From Rhodococcus sp. Leaf278 (GTDB lineage: Bacteria > Actinomycetota > Actinomycetes > Mycobacteriales > Mycobacteriaceae), in contig NZ_LMRR01000005.1 of NCBI RefSeq assembly GCF_001426085.1, positions 116,389-180,388 on the forward strand: DNA of 64,000 bases, in the 5' to 3' direction. This document shows positions 28,914 through 38,323 of this stretch, piece after piece (position 1 is the first letter of the stretch; every line of letters begins with the position of its first letter). Position numbers and translations under genes: made by a program. The notes beneath the pieces are model-generated. The model was not told the DNA's origin and did no database searches. It was given only the letters and a program-made list of their open reading frames with translations.

Positions 28914-30482
28914 ATGCCCGTGACCAACGCCGATTTGTCGGTCGACAGTCCGAATCTTCTGCTAAGCAAACCCCTCGACGAACCGGAGAACGAGCCGCGC
29001 GAAGAGTGCGGAGTGTTCGGAGTATGGGCACCGGGCGAGGATGTGGCCAAGCTCTCGTATTACGGCCTCTACGCGCTGCAGCACCGCGGCCAGGAAGCTG
29101 CCGGAATCGCAGTGTCCGACGGTTCCCAGGTATTGGTGTTCAAGGATCTCGGCCTCGTCAGTCAGGTGTTCGACGAGCAGACGCTCGGGGCGATGCCCGG
29201 GCACGTCGCCATCGGGCACTGCCGGTATTCCACCAGCGGGTCGGTGACGTGGGAGAATGCGCAGCCGATCTTCCGTACCACCACTGCGGGCACCGGAATT
29301 GCGCTCGGTCACAACGGAAATCTCGTGAACTTTGCCGAGCTCGCTACCAAGGCACGTGATGCAGGGCTGATCAACGATCGGTTGCAGGGCAACGGCACCT
29401 CCGATTCCGACGTCGTCACGGCGCTGCTGGCGCACAAGGCCGCCGATTGCACCATCGAGCAGGCTGCGATGGAACTGCTGCCGCAGCTCAAAGGCGCGTT
29501 CTGCTTGACGTTCATGGACGAGCACACCCTCTACGCCGCCCGTGATCCGCACGGTGTTCGCCCGCTGTGCCTCGGCCGCCTCGATCGTGGCTGGGTGGTG
29601 GCCAGTGAAACGGCTGCGCTCGACATCGTCGGTGCTGCGTTCGTTCGAGACATCGAGCCCGGCGAGCTGCTCGCGATCGATGCCGACGGCGTCCGGTCGT
29701 CGCGTTTCGCCGCCCCCGAGCCCAAGGGATGCGTGTTCGAGTACGTCTACCTCGCGCGGCCCGACAGCGTGATCGGTGGCCGTTCGGTGCACTCGACCCG
29801 CGTCGAGATCGGACGACGGCTCGCCAAGGAGCATCCGGCCGAGGGTGATCTGGTGATTCCGGTGCCCGAGAGCGGAACTCCCGCCGCGGTCGGTTTTGCT
29901 CAGGGGTCCGGAATTCCCTACGGCCAGGGGCTGATGAAGAACGCCTACGTGGGCCGCACGTTCATTCAGCCGTCGCAGACCATTCGTCAGCTCGGCATTC
30001 GGCTCAAACTGAATCCACTCAAAGAGGTCATTCGGGGCAAAAGGCTGGTGGTGGTGGACGATTCGATCGTCCGCGGCAATACCCAGCGTGCGCTGATCAG
30101 GATGCTGCGAGAAGCCGGTGCGCTCGAAATTCACGTCCGCATCGCGTCCCCGCCGGTACGGTGGCCATGCTTCTACGGCATCGACTTCGCTTCTCCCGCA
30201 GAGTTGATCGCCAACGGCGTCGACTCCGAGGACGGGATTCTCGAAGGCGTCCGCCAGGCCATCGGTGCCGATTCGCTGGGGTACATCTCCATCGACGGCA
30301 TGATCGCGGCGTCGGAGCAGCCCGAATCGCGGTTGTGTGCAGCATGTTTCACCGGCAAGTACCCGATCGATCTGCCCGCCGACAATGCGCTCGGCAAGCA
30401 CGTTCTCGAGGGTCTGCTGGCGTCGGCAGCCGGCCAGCCGGTGGCCAACGACGCGAATGTGAGCGCTCTCAGTAGGCCTTGA
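28914..30482 (+). CDS. purF: Amidophosphoribosyltransferase
   Basis: PurF makes phosphoribosylamine from PRPP and glutamine, the first committed step of purine synthesis. The 522-residue product has a 31-residue propeptide ending EPREE, then nucleophile Cys32 in CGVFGVW. This marks the self-processed class of PurF, which often carries an Fe-S cluster. The glutaminase part shows HRGQEAAG and GHCRYSTSG; the PRPP loop is RLVVVDDSIVRGNT. Four or more Cys near the C-terminus (LCAACF and others) fit cluster ligation. ATG at 28914 has AAGGGA upstream. No purM follows directly; a five-gene-equivalent ABC operon stands between. Confidence 0.97.
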   Translation: MPVTNADLSVDSPNLLLSKPLDEPENEPREECGVFGVWAPGEDVAKLSYYGLYALQHRGQEAAGIAVSDGSQVLVFKDLGLVSQVFDEQTLGAMPGHVAIGHCRYSTSGSVTWENAQPIFRTTTAGTGIALGHNGNLVNFAELATKARDAGLINDRLQGNGTSDSDVVTALLAHKAADCTIEQAAMELLPQLKGAFCLTFMDEHTLYAARDPHGVRPLCLGRLDRGWVVASETAALDIVGAAFVRDIEPGELLAIDADGVRSSRFAAPEPKGCVFEYVYLARPDSVIGGRSVHSTRVEIGRRLAKEHPAEGDLVIPVPESGTPAAVGFAQGSGIPYGQGLMKNAYVGRTFIQPSQTIRQLGIRLKLNPLKEVIRGKRLVVVDDSIVRGNTQRALIRMLREAGALEIHVRIASPPVRWPCFYGIDFASPAELIANGVDSEDGILEGVRQAIGADSLGYISIDGMIAASEQPESRLCAACFTGKYPIDLPADNALGKHVLEGLLASAAGQPVANDANVSALSRP

Positions 30483-30595
30483 CCTGCGGTTTGCCGATAG
30501 GGAACAGCAGGGTTTTCTCAATGCCACATATTGGAAACAGTCCATCGGTACTGTCCCGAGTTACATAGGACACACCGATTTGGATAGAGGCTCAG

Positions 30596-32269
30596 ATGAC
30601 CCTGTCGCCCGACGACGGACGCATGCAGCGCTACAGCGCGGCATCAAGGACAGCTGTGCGCAAGCACGGCAAGAAGACCGCTGCAGTGGCAGCACTGTCG
30701 GTACTCGCGTTGACGGCCGCAGCATGCGGCTCCGGTCGCACCGACGCCGGCGGATCCGGTGACGGCGGCGGCGGCGGAGACACGATCACCGTCGGCACCA
30801 CCGACCAGGTGACCTCGCTCGATCCGGCGGGCTCGTACGACAACGGCTCGTTCATGGTGATGAACCAGACATACCCGTTCCTGATGAACTTCGCTCCCGG
30901 CAGCTCCGAGCTCGAGCCCGACGCCGCCGAGAGCTGCGATTTCTCCGAACCGACCGTCTACACGTGCACCCTGAAGGACGATCTGAAGTTCGCGAACGGC
31001 AACCCGCTGACGAGCGAGAGCGTGAAGTACTCGTTCGACCGGATCGTCGCGATCAACGACCCCAACGGGCCTGCGTCGCTGCTGACCAATCTCGACAGCA
31101 TCGCGACGCCGGACGAGAAGACCGTCGAGTTCACGCTGAAGGCAGCGAACGATCAGACGTTCCCGCAGATCCTGGCAACACCGGCAGGTCCGATCGTCGA
31201 CCAGACGGTGTTCCCGGCGGACAAGGTTCTCGACGACGACGCCATCGTGGCCGGCACCCCGTTCGCCGGCCCGTACTCGATCTCGAGCTACGCCAAGAAC
31301 TCCCTCGTCAGCTTCACCGCGAACGGTGACTACAAGGGCATCCTCGGCACGCCGAAGACGTCGTCGATCAACACCAAGTACTACACCAGCTCCGACAACC
31401 TCAAGCTCGACGTGCAGAACAAGGCCATCGACGTCGCGTGGCGCTCGTTGACGCCGACGGACGTCGAATCTCTCGGCAGCGTGGACGGTCTGACGGTGCA
31501 CGAGGGACCCGGCGGCGAATCGCGCTACATGGTCTTCAACATGAACACGATGCCCGGCGACACCCCCGATCAGAAGTTGGCCGTACGCAAGGCAATTGCG
31601 GCCTCGGTCGATCGTCAGGCACTGTCCGACGGTGTCTACAAGGGCACGTACACCCCGCTGTACTCCGTCGTCCCCACCGGCTTGGCCGGTGCGAACACCG
31701 CGTACGGAGATGTCTACGGCACCACGCCCAACCGCGACGAGGCAGCCGGATTCCTTTCTGCCGCAGGCGTTGCCACCCCGGTGCAGCTCAACCTGCAGTA
31801 CAACCCGGACCACTACGGTTCGTCGTCGAGCGAGGAATACGCCGCGATCAAGAGCCAGCTCGATGCGACGGGCCTGTTCAACGTGAACCTGCAGTCCACC
31901 GAGTGGAGCACGTACACCAAGGAACGCGTCGCCGACGCCTACCCGGTGTACCAGCTGGGTTGGTTCCCGGACTACCCCGACGCAGACAACTACCTGACGC
32001 CGTTCTTCGCGCCGGACAACTTCCTGCAGTCGCACTTCGAGAGCCCGGCCATCACGTCACTGCTCGACCTCGAGCGCACGACGGCCGACGAGAACGCGCG
32101 GATGCAGATCATCGGACAGATTCAGACCGAGCTCGCCACGAACTACCTGCCCACTCTTCCGTTGTTGGAGGGCAAGCAGATCGCCGTCGCCACCGATGCG
32201 ATCAGCGGCGTGGACGAGACGCTCGACGCCTCGTTCAAGTTCCGGTTCGTCACGCTCGCCAAGAGCTGA
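30596..32269 (+). CDS. Peptide/nickel-type ABC substrate-binding lipoprotein (SBP family 5)
   Basis: The 557-residue protein has an unusually long basic N-terminus (about 30 residues with SRTAVRKHGKK) before the hydrophobic core and lipobox LTAAACGSG. The mature protein shows DTITVGTTDQVTSLDPAGSYDNGS and the domain signature YTCTLKDDLKFANGNPLTSESVKYSFDRI, typical of oligopeptide or nickel binding proteins. YQLGWFPDYPDADNYLTPFF near residue 460 is also typical. ATG at 30596 with AGAGG upstream is used; a Met ten codons later is possible. It leads an operon of two permeases and a fused ATPase. Confidence 0.88.
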   Translation: MTLSPDDGRMQRYSAASRTAVRKHGKKTAAVAALSVLALTAAACGSGRTDAGGSGDGGGGGDTITVGTTDQVTSLDPAGSYDNGSFMVMNQTYPFLMNFAPGSSELEPDAAESCDFSEPTVYTCTLKDDLKFANGNPLTSESVKYSFDRIVAINDPNGPASLLTNLDSIATPDEKTVEFTLKAANDQTFPQILATPAGPIVDQTVFPADKVLDDDAIVAGTPFAGPYSISSYAKNSLVSFTANGDYKGILGTPKTSSINTKYYTSSDNLKLDVQNKAIDVAWRSLTPTDVESLGSVDGLTVHEGPGGESRYMVFNMNTMPGDTPDQKLAVRKAIAASVDRQALSDGVYKGTYTPLYSVVPTGLAGANTAYGDVYGTTPNRDEAAGFLSAAGVATPVQLNLQYNPDHYGSSSSEEYAAIKSQLDATGLFNVNLQSTEWSTYTKERVADAYPVYQLGWFPDYPDADNYLTPFFAPDNFLQSHFESPAITSLLDLERTTADENARMQIIGQIQTELATNYLPTLPLLEGKQIAVATDAISGVDETLDASFKFRFVTLAKS

Positions 32270-32273
32270 CGGC

Positions 32274-33365
32274 GTGCCCACTACCGACAGCACGGCGGTA
32301 GCGGGCGAGAAGCAAGCACAGCAGGCGAGCGCGCCGTCACGGTACGGCGCGCTCGCCCGTTATCTCGGGGTCAGATTTCTGCTGATCATTCCGACTGCCT
32401 GGATTCTCGTCACCGTCGTCTTCTTTTTGATGCGGGTGATCGGTGATCCGATCACGGCGGCCCTCGGTGGCCGCCTCCCTGCCGAGCAGATCGCCCAGCG
32501 CAAGGCCGAGGCCGGCTACGACCGGCCGATCCTCACGCAGTACTGGGAGTACCTGACCGGCCTGCTGCGCGGCGATTTCGGCCGCTCCGCCACCGACAAT
32601 CGCGCAATCAGCGACGTCCTGCTCGTCAATGGCGCAGCCACTCTCGAATTGGCCTTCTGGGCGTTGCTGGTCGCCTTCGCCGTCGGTATTCCGCTCGGCT
32701 TCTTCGCCGCCACCCACCGCGACCGATTCGGCGACGCCTCGTTGCGGATCTTCGCGATCCTGGCGTACGCGGCCCCGGTGTTCTTCGTCGGAATGCTGCT
32801 CAAGCTGTTGTTCGCAGTCAAGCTCGGCTGGCTACCGGTGGCGGGACGAGCCAGTACCAATGTGGAACTGGCACTGCAGAACGTCGCGCCCAAGACCAAC
32901 ATTCTGATCGTCGATTCGTTCCTGTACGGCGACACGGGCTACACCCTCGACGTGCTCGAGCACGCAGTGCTGCCTGCTCTCGCGCTGGGACTGTTGACGG
33001 CCGGCGTATTCCTGCGGCTGGTGCGCGTCAACCTCATTCAGACGTTGCAGGCACCGTTCGTCGATGCCGCTCGGGCTCGCGGGTTGAGCGAAGGAACGGT
33101 GACGAGAAGACATGCGTTCCGCAACGCGATGATCCCCATCGTCACCGTCATCGGCCTGCAGATCGCCGTGCTGCTCGGCGGCGCGGTGCTCACCGAAACC
33201 ACCTTCGAGTGGCAGGGGCTGGGGTACGAACTCGCCCGGTACCTGCAGGCACGCGATTTCGTTGCGGTGCAAGGCATCGTGACGTTCCTGGCCGTGGTGG
33301 TCGCCGTCGTCAGCTTCGTCACCGACGCGATCGTTGCCCTCATCGACCCGAGAGTGAGGTTCTGA
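32274..33365 (+). CDS. Peptide/nickel-type ABC permease (DppB-like)
   Basis: This 363-residue permease has a first helix with RYLGVRFLLIIPTAWILVTVVFFLMR, a large extracytoplasmic segment (GRLPAEQIAQRKAEAGYDRP), and the EAA loop with VDAARARGLSEGTVTRRHAFRNAMIPIV, all as in DppB/OppB. The C-terminal stretch LTETTFEWQGLGYELARYLQARDFVAVQG is also diagnostic. Start GTG lies four bases after the lipoprotein stop. Its TGA overlaps the next ATG by one base. Confidence 0.9.
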   Translation: MPTTDSTAVAGEKQAQQASAPSRYGALARYLGVRFLLIIPTAWILVTVVFFLMRVIGDPITAALGGRLPAEQIAQRKAEAGYDRPILTQYWEYLTGLLRGDFGRSATDNRAISDVLLVNGAATLELAFWALLVAFAVGIPLGFFAATHRDRFGDASLRIFAILAYAAPVFFVGMLLKLLFAVKLGWLPVAGRASTNVELALQNVAPKTNILIVDSFLYGDTGYTLDVLEHAVLPALALGLLTAGVFLRLVRVNLIQTLQAPFVDAARARGLSEGTVTRRHAFRNAMIPIVTVIGLQIAVLLGGAVLTETTFEWQGLGYELARYLQARDFVAVQGIVTFLAVVVAVVSFVTDAIVALIDPRVRF

Positions 33366-34333
33366 TGAGCACCGAAGTCGTGCTGTCCGACGTACCTCCC
33401 ACCCGTCCACACCGTCGAGGATTTCCCGGCGTCGCGTTCGTCAAGTCCACCTCGGGATTGCAACGCGTCACGTTGATCGTCGGCTTGGCCCTGATGGTGG
33501 GGTTCGTCATCGCGGCGGTGTTCGCGCCGCTTCTCGCGCCGTACGGGTTCTCGCAGACCAGCGATGCCGGGCTGGATTTCGCTCGCCAAGCGGCGCCGTC
33601 CGCCGAGCACTGGTTCGGTACCTCGGTCCGCGGCGAGGACGTGTTCTCGCGGGTGATCTACGGTGCCAGAACGGCATTGATGGTGATCGCGTCGTCGTTG
33701 ATTCTCTCGCTGATCATCGGCGTTCCTCTCGGGCTCGCCTCGGGTTACATCGGGCGCTGGTTCGACCGCGTGCTCGTGCTGTTCATGGACGCGATGTACG
33801 CATTCCCGTCTCTGCTTCTCGCGGTGGTCATCTCGATCGTCGTGGCGGGTGGACAGTCGTCGAGCTTCGGTGGCATCGCGTCCGCAGCCATCGCCATCAC
33901 GGCCATCTTCGTACCGCAGTACTTCCGGGTGGTCCGCAACGCCACGGTGGCGGTCAAAACCGAACCGTACGTCGATGCCGCACGGGTCACCGGGGCCGGC
34001 ACACCGCGAATCCTGTTCCGGCACATCCTCGCCAACGTGGTGCAGACGCTGCCGGTCATCATCACCCTCAACGGGGCCGAGGCCATCCTGACCCTTGCCG
34101 GACTCGGTTTCCTCGGGTTCGGCATCGAACCCACCTCCGCCTCGGAATGGGGCTACGACATCAACAAGGCCCTGCCCGACATCTCCAACGGCATCTGGTG
34201 GACGTCGGTGTTCCCGGGCCTCGGCATCGTGCTGGTGGTACTCGGTCTGACCATGGTGGGTGAAAGTGCAAGCGAGACACTCAATCCGCTGCTGCGCACC
34301 CGCAAGAAGTTGAAGAAGGCGGTGAAGGTATGA
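33365..34333 (+). CDS. Peptide/nickel-type ABC permease (DppC-like)
   Basis: The 322-residue partner permease shows the DppC/OppC hallmarks: an N-terminal helix (VTLIVGLALMVGFVIAAVFAPLLAPYG), then HWFGTSVRGEDVFSRVIYGARTAL, and an EAA loop in YVDAARVTGAGTPRILFRHILANV. GFLGFGIEPTSASEWGYDIN precedes the last helix. Start ATG overlaps the previous stop (TGATG), and its own stop overlaps the ATPase start. With DppB it forms the heterodimeric channel. Confidence 0.9.
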   Translation: MSTEVVLSDVPPTRPHRRGFPGVAFVKSTSGLQRVTLIVGLALMVGFVIAAVFAPLLAPYGFSQTSDAGLDFARQAAPSAEHWFGTSVRGEDVFSRVIYGARTALMVIASSLILSLIIGVPLGLASGYIGRWFDRVLVLFMDAMYAFPSLLLAVVISIVVAGGQSSSFGGIASAAIAITAIFVPQYFRVVRNATVAVKTEPYVDAARVTGAGTPRILFRHILANVVQTLPVIITLNGAEAILTLAGLGFLGFGIEPTSASEWGYDINKALPDISNGIWWTSVFPGLGIVLVVLGLTMVGESASETLNPLLRTRKKLKKAVKV

Positions 34334-35967
34334 CATCGAGCGTTGTGACTCCACGAGAGTCCGCACTGTCGGTGCAGTCGTTGTCCGTCACATTTCTGAC
34401 CGATGCCGGCGAAGTCGACGCCGTCACCGAGGTCTCGTTCGAGGTGTATCCCGGCGAGGTACTGGCTGTGGTGGGGGAGTCCGGCTCGGGCAAATCCGTC
34501 AGCGTCCGATCCGCCATCGGTCTGCTGCCCGACACCGCACGCGTCGAAGGACACGTGGTGCTCGGCGGCCAGGACGTGACCACGCTGAGCAACAAGGCGT
34601 GGGCGCAGTTGCGCGGCAACAAGATCTCGATGGTGTTCCAGGAACCGGGCAGCGCTCTCGATCCGCTGTTCACCATCGGGTATCAGATCGTCGAAGCACT
34701 CCGGGCCCACACTCCGGACGACGGTAAACGGATGTCGGCGAAGGACGCCGAGGCGCGGGCCGTCGAGTTGCTGACGATGGTGGGTCTGCCCAATCCCGAG
34801 CAGCGCTTCTCGTACTACCCGCACGAGCTCTCGGGTGGGCAGAAGCAACGCGTCATGATCGCGATCGCCATCTCGTGCGAGGCGAAGGTCATCATCGCCG
34901 ACGAGCCGACAACGGCCCTCGACGTCACGGTGCAGGCCGAGATCCTCGAACTGCTCCGCGATCTCAAGGATCGGTTGGGCTGCGCCATCGTGCTGATCAC
35001 TCACAGCATGGGCGTCGTATCCGATCTGGCTGACCGCGTCGTCGTCATGCAGAACGGTCGCGTCGTCGAGGAAGCGCCGGTGGCGCAGCTGTTCGACGCC
35101 CCCGCCGACGACTACACCAAGAAGCTACTGGCCGCCGTGCCGACTCTTGCTGCGGTGGAGTCGGACAAGACCGTCGACACCTCGGGCGAACCGGTACTCG
35201 ACGTGTCCCGGCTGATGGTGCAGTTCTCCGGTGGGGTCGGCTCCCCGGCGTTCCGTGCGGTCGACGACGTCTCACTCACCATCCACCGGGGCGAAACCCT
35301 GGGTCTGGTGGGTGAATCCGGCTCGGGCAAGTCGACCATCGGTAGATGTGTTGCGGCATTGCAGAAGCCCACCAGCGGCAGCGTGACGGTGATGGGACAG
35401 AACATTGCCGGGGTCAGCGAACGCAAGCTCAAGCCCCTGCGTAAGCGCTTCGGCTTCGTATTCCAGGATCCGTCGGCGTCGCTGAACCCGCGACTGACCG
35501 TCGGACAGTGCATCGCCGAGCCGATGATCGTGCACAAGTACGGGTCCAAGGACGCGATCGCAGCCAGAACGACCGAGCTTCTCGACGCCGTGCAACTGCC
35601 GTCCGGCACCGACAAGCGGTACCCGCACGAGTTGTCCGGTGGACAGCGGCAGCGCGTCAGCCTGGCGCGCGCACTGGTGCTGGGTCCGGATCTGGTGGTG
35701 GCGGACGAGCCGACCAGTGCGCTCGACGTGTCGGTGCAGGCAGCAGTGTTGGACCTGTTCGAGGCGCTACAGCAGGAATTCGGCTTCGCGTGCCTGTTCA
35801 TCAGCCACGATCTCGCCGTGGTGGACCGCGTCGCGCATCGTGTGGTGGTGCTGCGCAACGGGGGAATCGTCGAAGAGGGAACCCCGTGGAAGATTCTGCG
35901 ATCCCCGGAGGCGGACTACACGAAGAAGCTGTTGGCCGCGATTCCGGGCAAGCGCCTGCACACGTGA
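34330..35967 (+). CDS. Dual ABC ATPase of peptide/nickel importer (DppD-DppF fusion)
   Basis: The 545-residue protein fuses two complete ATPase domains that are separate DppD and DppF in many bacteria. Domain 1 has Walker [11 protein letters not shown], signature LSGGQKQR and Walker [13 protein letters not shown]. Domain 2 starts near residue 290 with [17 protein letters not shown] and [12 protein letters not shown]. Each domain ends with the peptide-transporter tail [11 protein letters not shown] or [12 protein letters not shown]. Such fusions are common in actinobacteria. It closes an operon that separates purF from purM. The substrate (peptides, nickel or other) cannot be assigned. Confidence 0.92.
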   Translation: MTSSVVTPRESALSVQSLSVTFLTDAGEVDAVTEVSFEVYPGEVLAVVGESGSGKSVSVRSAIGLLPDTARVEGHVVLGGQDVTTLSNKAWAQLRGNKISMVFQEPGSALDPLFTIGYQIVEALRAHTPDDGKRMSAKDAEARAVELLTMVGLPNPEQRFSYYPHELSGGQKQRVMIAIAISCEAKVIIADEPTTALDVTVQAEILELLRDLKDRLGCAIVLITHSMGVVSDLADRVVVMQNGRVVEEAPVAQLFDAPADDYTKKLLAAVPTLAAVESDKTVDTSGEPVLDVSRLMVQFSGGVGSPAFRAVDDVSLTIHRGETLGLVGESGSGKSTIGRCVAALQKPTSGSVTVMGQNIAGVSERKLKPLRKRFGFVFQDPSASLNPRLTVGQCIAEPMIVHKYGSKDAIAARTTELLDAVQLPSGTDKRYPHELSGGQRQRVSLARALVLGPDLVVADEPTSALDVSVQAAVLDLFEALQQEFGFACLFISHDLAVVDRVAHRVVVLRNGGIVEEGTPWKILRSPEADYTKKLLAAIPGKRLHT

Positions 35968-36053
35968 GTTCTTCTCCTGACCGGGCACTCCGGTACCGTT
36001 GGGGCCGCGCCGAACCGGGCGCCGACATGAACTAGTACACAGGCTGGAGCCGA

Positions 36054-37154
36054 ATGACCGAGGAATCCCAACCCACGAGCGCAACTCACTCGGGCGGTGC
36101 CTCCTACGCGGCGGCCGGGGTCGACATCGCCGCAGGAGACCGAGCAGTGCAGCTGTTCGCGCCGCTCGCCAAGAAGGCCAGTAGGCCCGAGGTGATGGGC
36201 GGTCTCGGCGGTTTCGCCGGTCTCTTCGCGCTCAAGGGCGACTACCGTGAGCCGGTCCTGGCCGCCTCGACCGACGGCGTCGGCACCAAGGTGGCCGTGG
36301 CGCAGGCCCTCGGTAAGCACGACACGCTCGGCCTCGACCTGGTGGCGATGGTCGTCGACGATCTCGTCGTCTGTGGAGCCGAGCCGCTGTTCCTGCAGGA
36401 CTACATCGCCGTGGGCCGTGTCGTTCCCGAGCAGGTCGCAGAGCTGGTCAAGGGCATCGCCGAGGGCTGCATCATCGCCGGCTGTGCGTTGCTCGGCGGC
36501 GAGACGGCCGAACACCCGGGGTTGATGGCCGACGGCGACTACGACCTCTCGGCCACGGGCATCGGCGTCGTGGAAGCGGATTCGATCCTGGGACCCGAGC
36601 GGGTGCGTCCCGGTGACGTCGTCATCGGCATGGGATCGTCCGGTCTGCACTCCAACGGCTACTCGTTGGCTCGCAAGGTGCTGCTCGAGATCAATCACAT
36701 GGACCTCGGCGGCCACGTCGAGGAGTTCGGTCGCACTCTGGGCGAGGAATTGCTCGAGCCGACCAAGATCTACGCCAAGGACTGCCTCGCGCTCGCAGCC
36801 GAGACCGACGTGCGCACGTTCTGCCACGTCACCGGCGGCGGACTCGCCAACAACCTCTCCCGCGTCATGCCAGAGGGACTGGTGGCCGAACTCGACCGCA
36901 CCACGTGGAGTCCGGCCCCGATCTTCTCGCTCATCGCTCAGCGCGGACGCGTCGAGCGAGCCGAGATGGAGCAGACGTTCAACATGGGCGTCGGCATGGT
37001 CGCGATCGTCGCTCCCGAGGATGTCGACCGCGCGCTGGCCGTGCTGACCGCACGTCACATCGACTGCTGGACTCTGGGCACGGTGAAGAAGGCCACCGGT
37101 AAGGACATCGCTGCCGAGCGTGCAATGCTGCTGGGCAACCACCCGCGGTTCTGA
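36054..37154 (+). CDS. purM: Phosphoribosylformylglycinamidine cyclo-ligase
   Basis: PurM closes the imidazole ring (FGAM to AIR). The 366-residue product begins with a variable tail, then SYAAAGVDIAAGDRAVQLF and GGFAGLFALK. It has the ATP motif ASTDGVGTKVAVAQALG, DLVAMVVDDLVVCGAEPLFLQDYIA, ALLGGETAEHPGLM and FCHVTGGGLANNLSRVMP. Length and motifs match the family. The ATG at 36054 is 86 bases after the ABC operon. A strong terminator follows its stop. Confidence 0.97.
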   Translation: MTEESQPTSATHSGGASYAAAGVDIAAGDRAVQLFAPLAKKASRPEVMGGLGGFAGLFALKGDYREPVLAASTDGVGTKVAVAQALGKHDTLGLDLVAMVVDDLVVCGAEPLFLQDYIAVGRVVPEQVAELVKGIAEGCIIAGCALLGGETAEHPGLMADGDYDLSATGIGVVEADSILGPERVRPGDVVIGMGSSGLHSNGYSLARKVLLEINHMDLGGHVEEFGRTLGEELLEPTKIYAKDCLALAAETDVRTFCHVTGGGLANNLSRVMPEGLVAELDRTTWSPAPIFSLIAQRGRVERAEMEQTFNMGVGMVAIVAPEDVDRALAVLTARHIDCWTLGTVKKATGKDIAAERAMLLGNHPRF

Positions 37155-37193
37155 ACGGCAGGGTTCTGATCGCCCGAGCACCGGACGAACAAG

Positions 37194-37224
37194 TGAGGGG
37201 GAGCCGCTCAGCGGCTCCCCCTCA
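37194..37224. terminator. Bidirectional terminator between purM and the DUF3073 gene
   Basis: TGAGGGGGAGCCGC and its exact complement make a 14-bp stem with a three-base loop (TCA). It sits midway between two convergent genes and would stop transcripts from either side. Confidence 0.88.
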
Positions 37225-37242
37225 GTCGTTCAGTGCACAGTA

Positions 37243-37437
37243 CTAGCGTCGCCAGTCCTCGTACTCGTCTTCCTCGACTCGGGAATGCACATCCGAGTCA
37301 GAGTGGATGCCACGATGGGAGTTGGACGAACCACCGGAGAGTTCTTTCTGCAGACTCTCCAAGTCCGTTGTCGGCGAGCTGTACTTGAGCTCACGAGCGA
37401 CCTTTGTCTGCTTTGCCTTAGCCCTGCCTCGGCCCAT
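37243..37437 (-). CDS. DUF3073 protein
   Basis: This 64-residue protein is very basic at its start (MGRGRAKAKQTKVARELKY), then SSPTTDLESLQKEL, and acidic at its end (VEEDEYEDWRR). That is the full DUF3073 pattern, restricted to actinobacteria and found next to purM in mycobacteria (Rv0810c as I recall). The basic start suggests RNA or ribosome contact, but its function is unknown. It stands alone between terminators. The 247 bases upstream of it contain its promoter region and no gene that I can see. Confidence 0.92.
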   Translation of the reverse strand: MGRGRAKAKQTKVARELKYSSPTTDLESLQKELSGGSSNSHRGIHSDSDVHSRVEEDEYEDWRR

Positions 37438-37684
37438 GGCGGTGCCCCCTCGCGGACTTGCGGGGCGGCCTGGGGAAATTTGGCGGCCCCGTTAGAGTTG
37501 GTATTTCTTCCTGGCACACACTCTAGCGCGCGAATCGCCGCGATGCGCATACGGTGCCACGTGTCGGTGGTGGGCACTCCGGCGCGACACGCCCGGGGCA
37601 CGGGTCCGCGCTGCCTGTACCTGCAGATATCCGTGCACAGGCAAACTATCTTCGTGTTGCGACACGAGAACTACGTGCTGCGCG

Positions 37685-38323
37685 TCATGGCCTTCGCGAG
37701 GATTTCAACGCCGCGGCCGCGTCGCGGTACACCTTCGGTGCCAAATCGGGCTCGTCGAGCAGAGTGGCCATCGCGGTCGCGTCGGTACCTCGGAACAGGT
37801 CGCGAACCGTCACCCCGTGCCGCGGGACCGACTCCACGGCCACGGCGTCACCGCTGCGGAACACGCCTGGCTCGACGACCCGGAAGTACGCGCCCACATC
37901 ACCGCGATCCGCGAAGCGACGAATCCATCTGGGCTCGTCCATCCACCGCGCGAACGTCGCACAGGGCTTACGGGCGATCGTCACCTCCAAGGTGACCGTT
38001 CCGACGCGCCACCTGGACCCGATCACCGCGTCGGTCACCGGGACACCGTCGGTGCGGAGGTTCTCGCCGAATCGACCCGGCGGAACCGGCACTCCCAGCT
38101 CGTCGGCCCAGTACTGCGCCTCGGCCTCGTCGTAGGCGTACACGGCCTGATCGAGACCGCCGTGGAACTTGGTGTCCCGGCAGTGGTCCCCGCCGATACC
38201 CAGCTCGTGCACATCCACCGGACCGTCGACCGGCCGCTTGTCGATGCCGCTGTCCACGACGCCGCGACGTCCGAACGGAACATCGGCATGCACGACGCAG
38301 ACCGCGAGAACGGTCCCGGTCAC
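37685..38323 (-). CDS. MOSC domain protein (YiiM-like)
   Basis: The 212-residue protein has the MOSC fold signatures: TGTVLAVCVVHADVPFG at the start, GIGGDHCRDTKFHGGLDQAVYAYDEAEAQYW, PPGRFGENLRTDG, and the conserved Cys in ARKPCATFARWM. MOSC proteins of the YiiM type bind molybdenum cofactor and reduce N-hydroxylated compounds. The GTG start overlaps the stop of the upstream ygfZ gene by four bases, so both are translated together. The last 40 residues (VRDLFRGTDATAMATLLDEPDLAPKVYRDAA) form a helical extension. Confidence 0.85.
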   Translation of the reverse strand: MTGTVLAVCVVHADVPFGRRGVVDSGIDKRPVDGPVDVHELGIGGDHCRDTKFHGGLDQAVYAYDEAEAQYWADELGVPVPPGRFGENLRTDGVPVTDAVIGSRWRVGTVTLEVTIARKPCATFARWMDEPRWIRRFADRGDVGAYFRVVEPGVFRSGDAVAVESVPRHGVTVRDLFRGTDATAMATLLDEPDLAPKVYRDAAAALKSSRRP

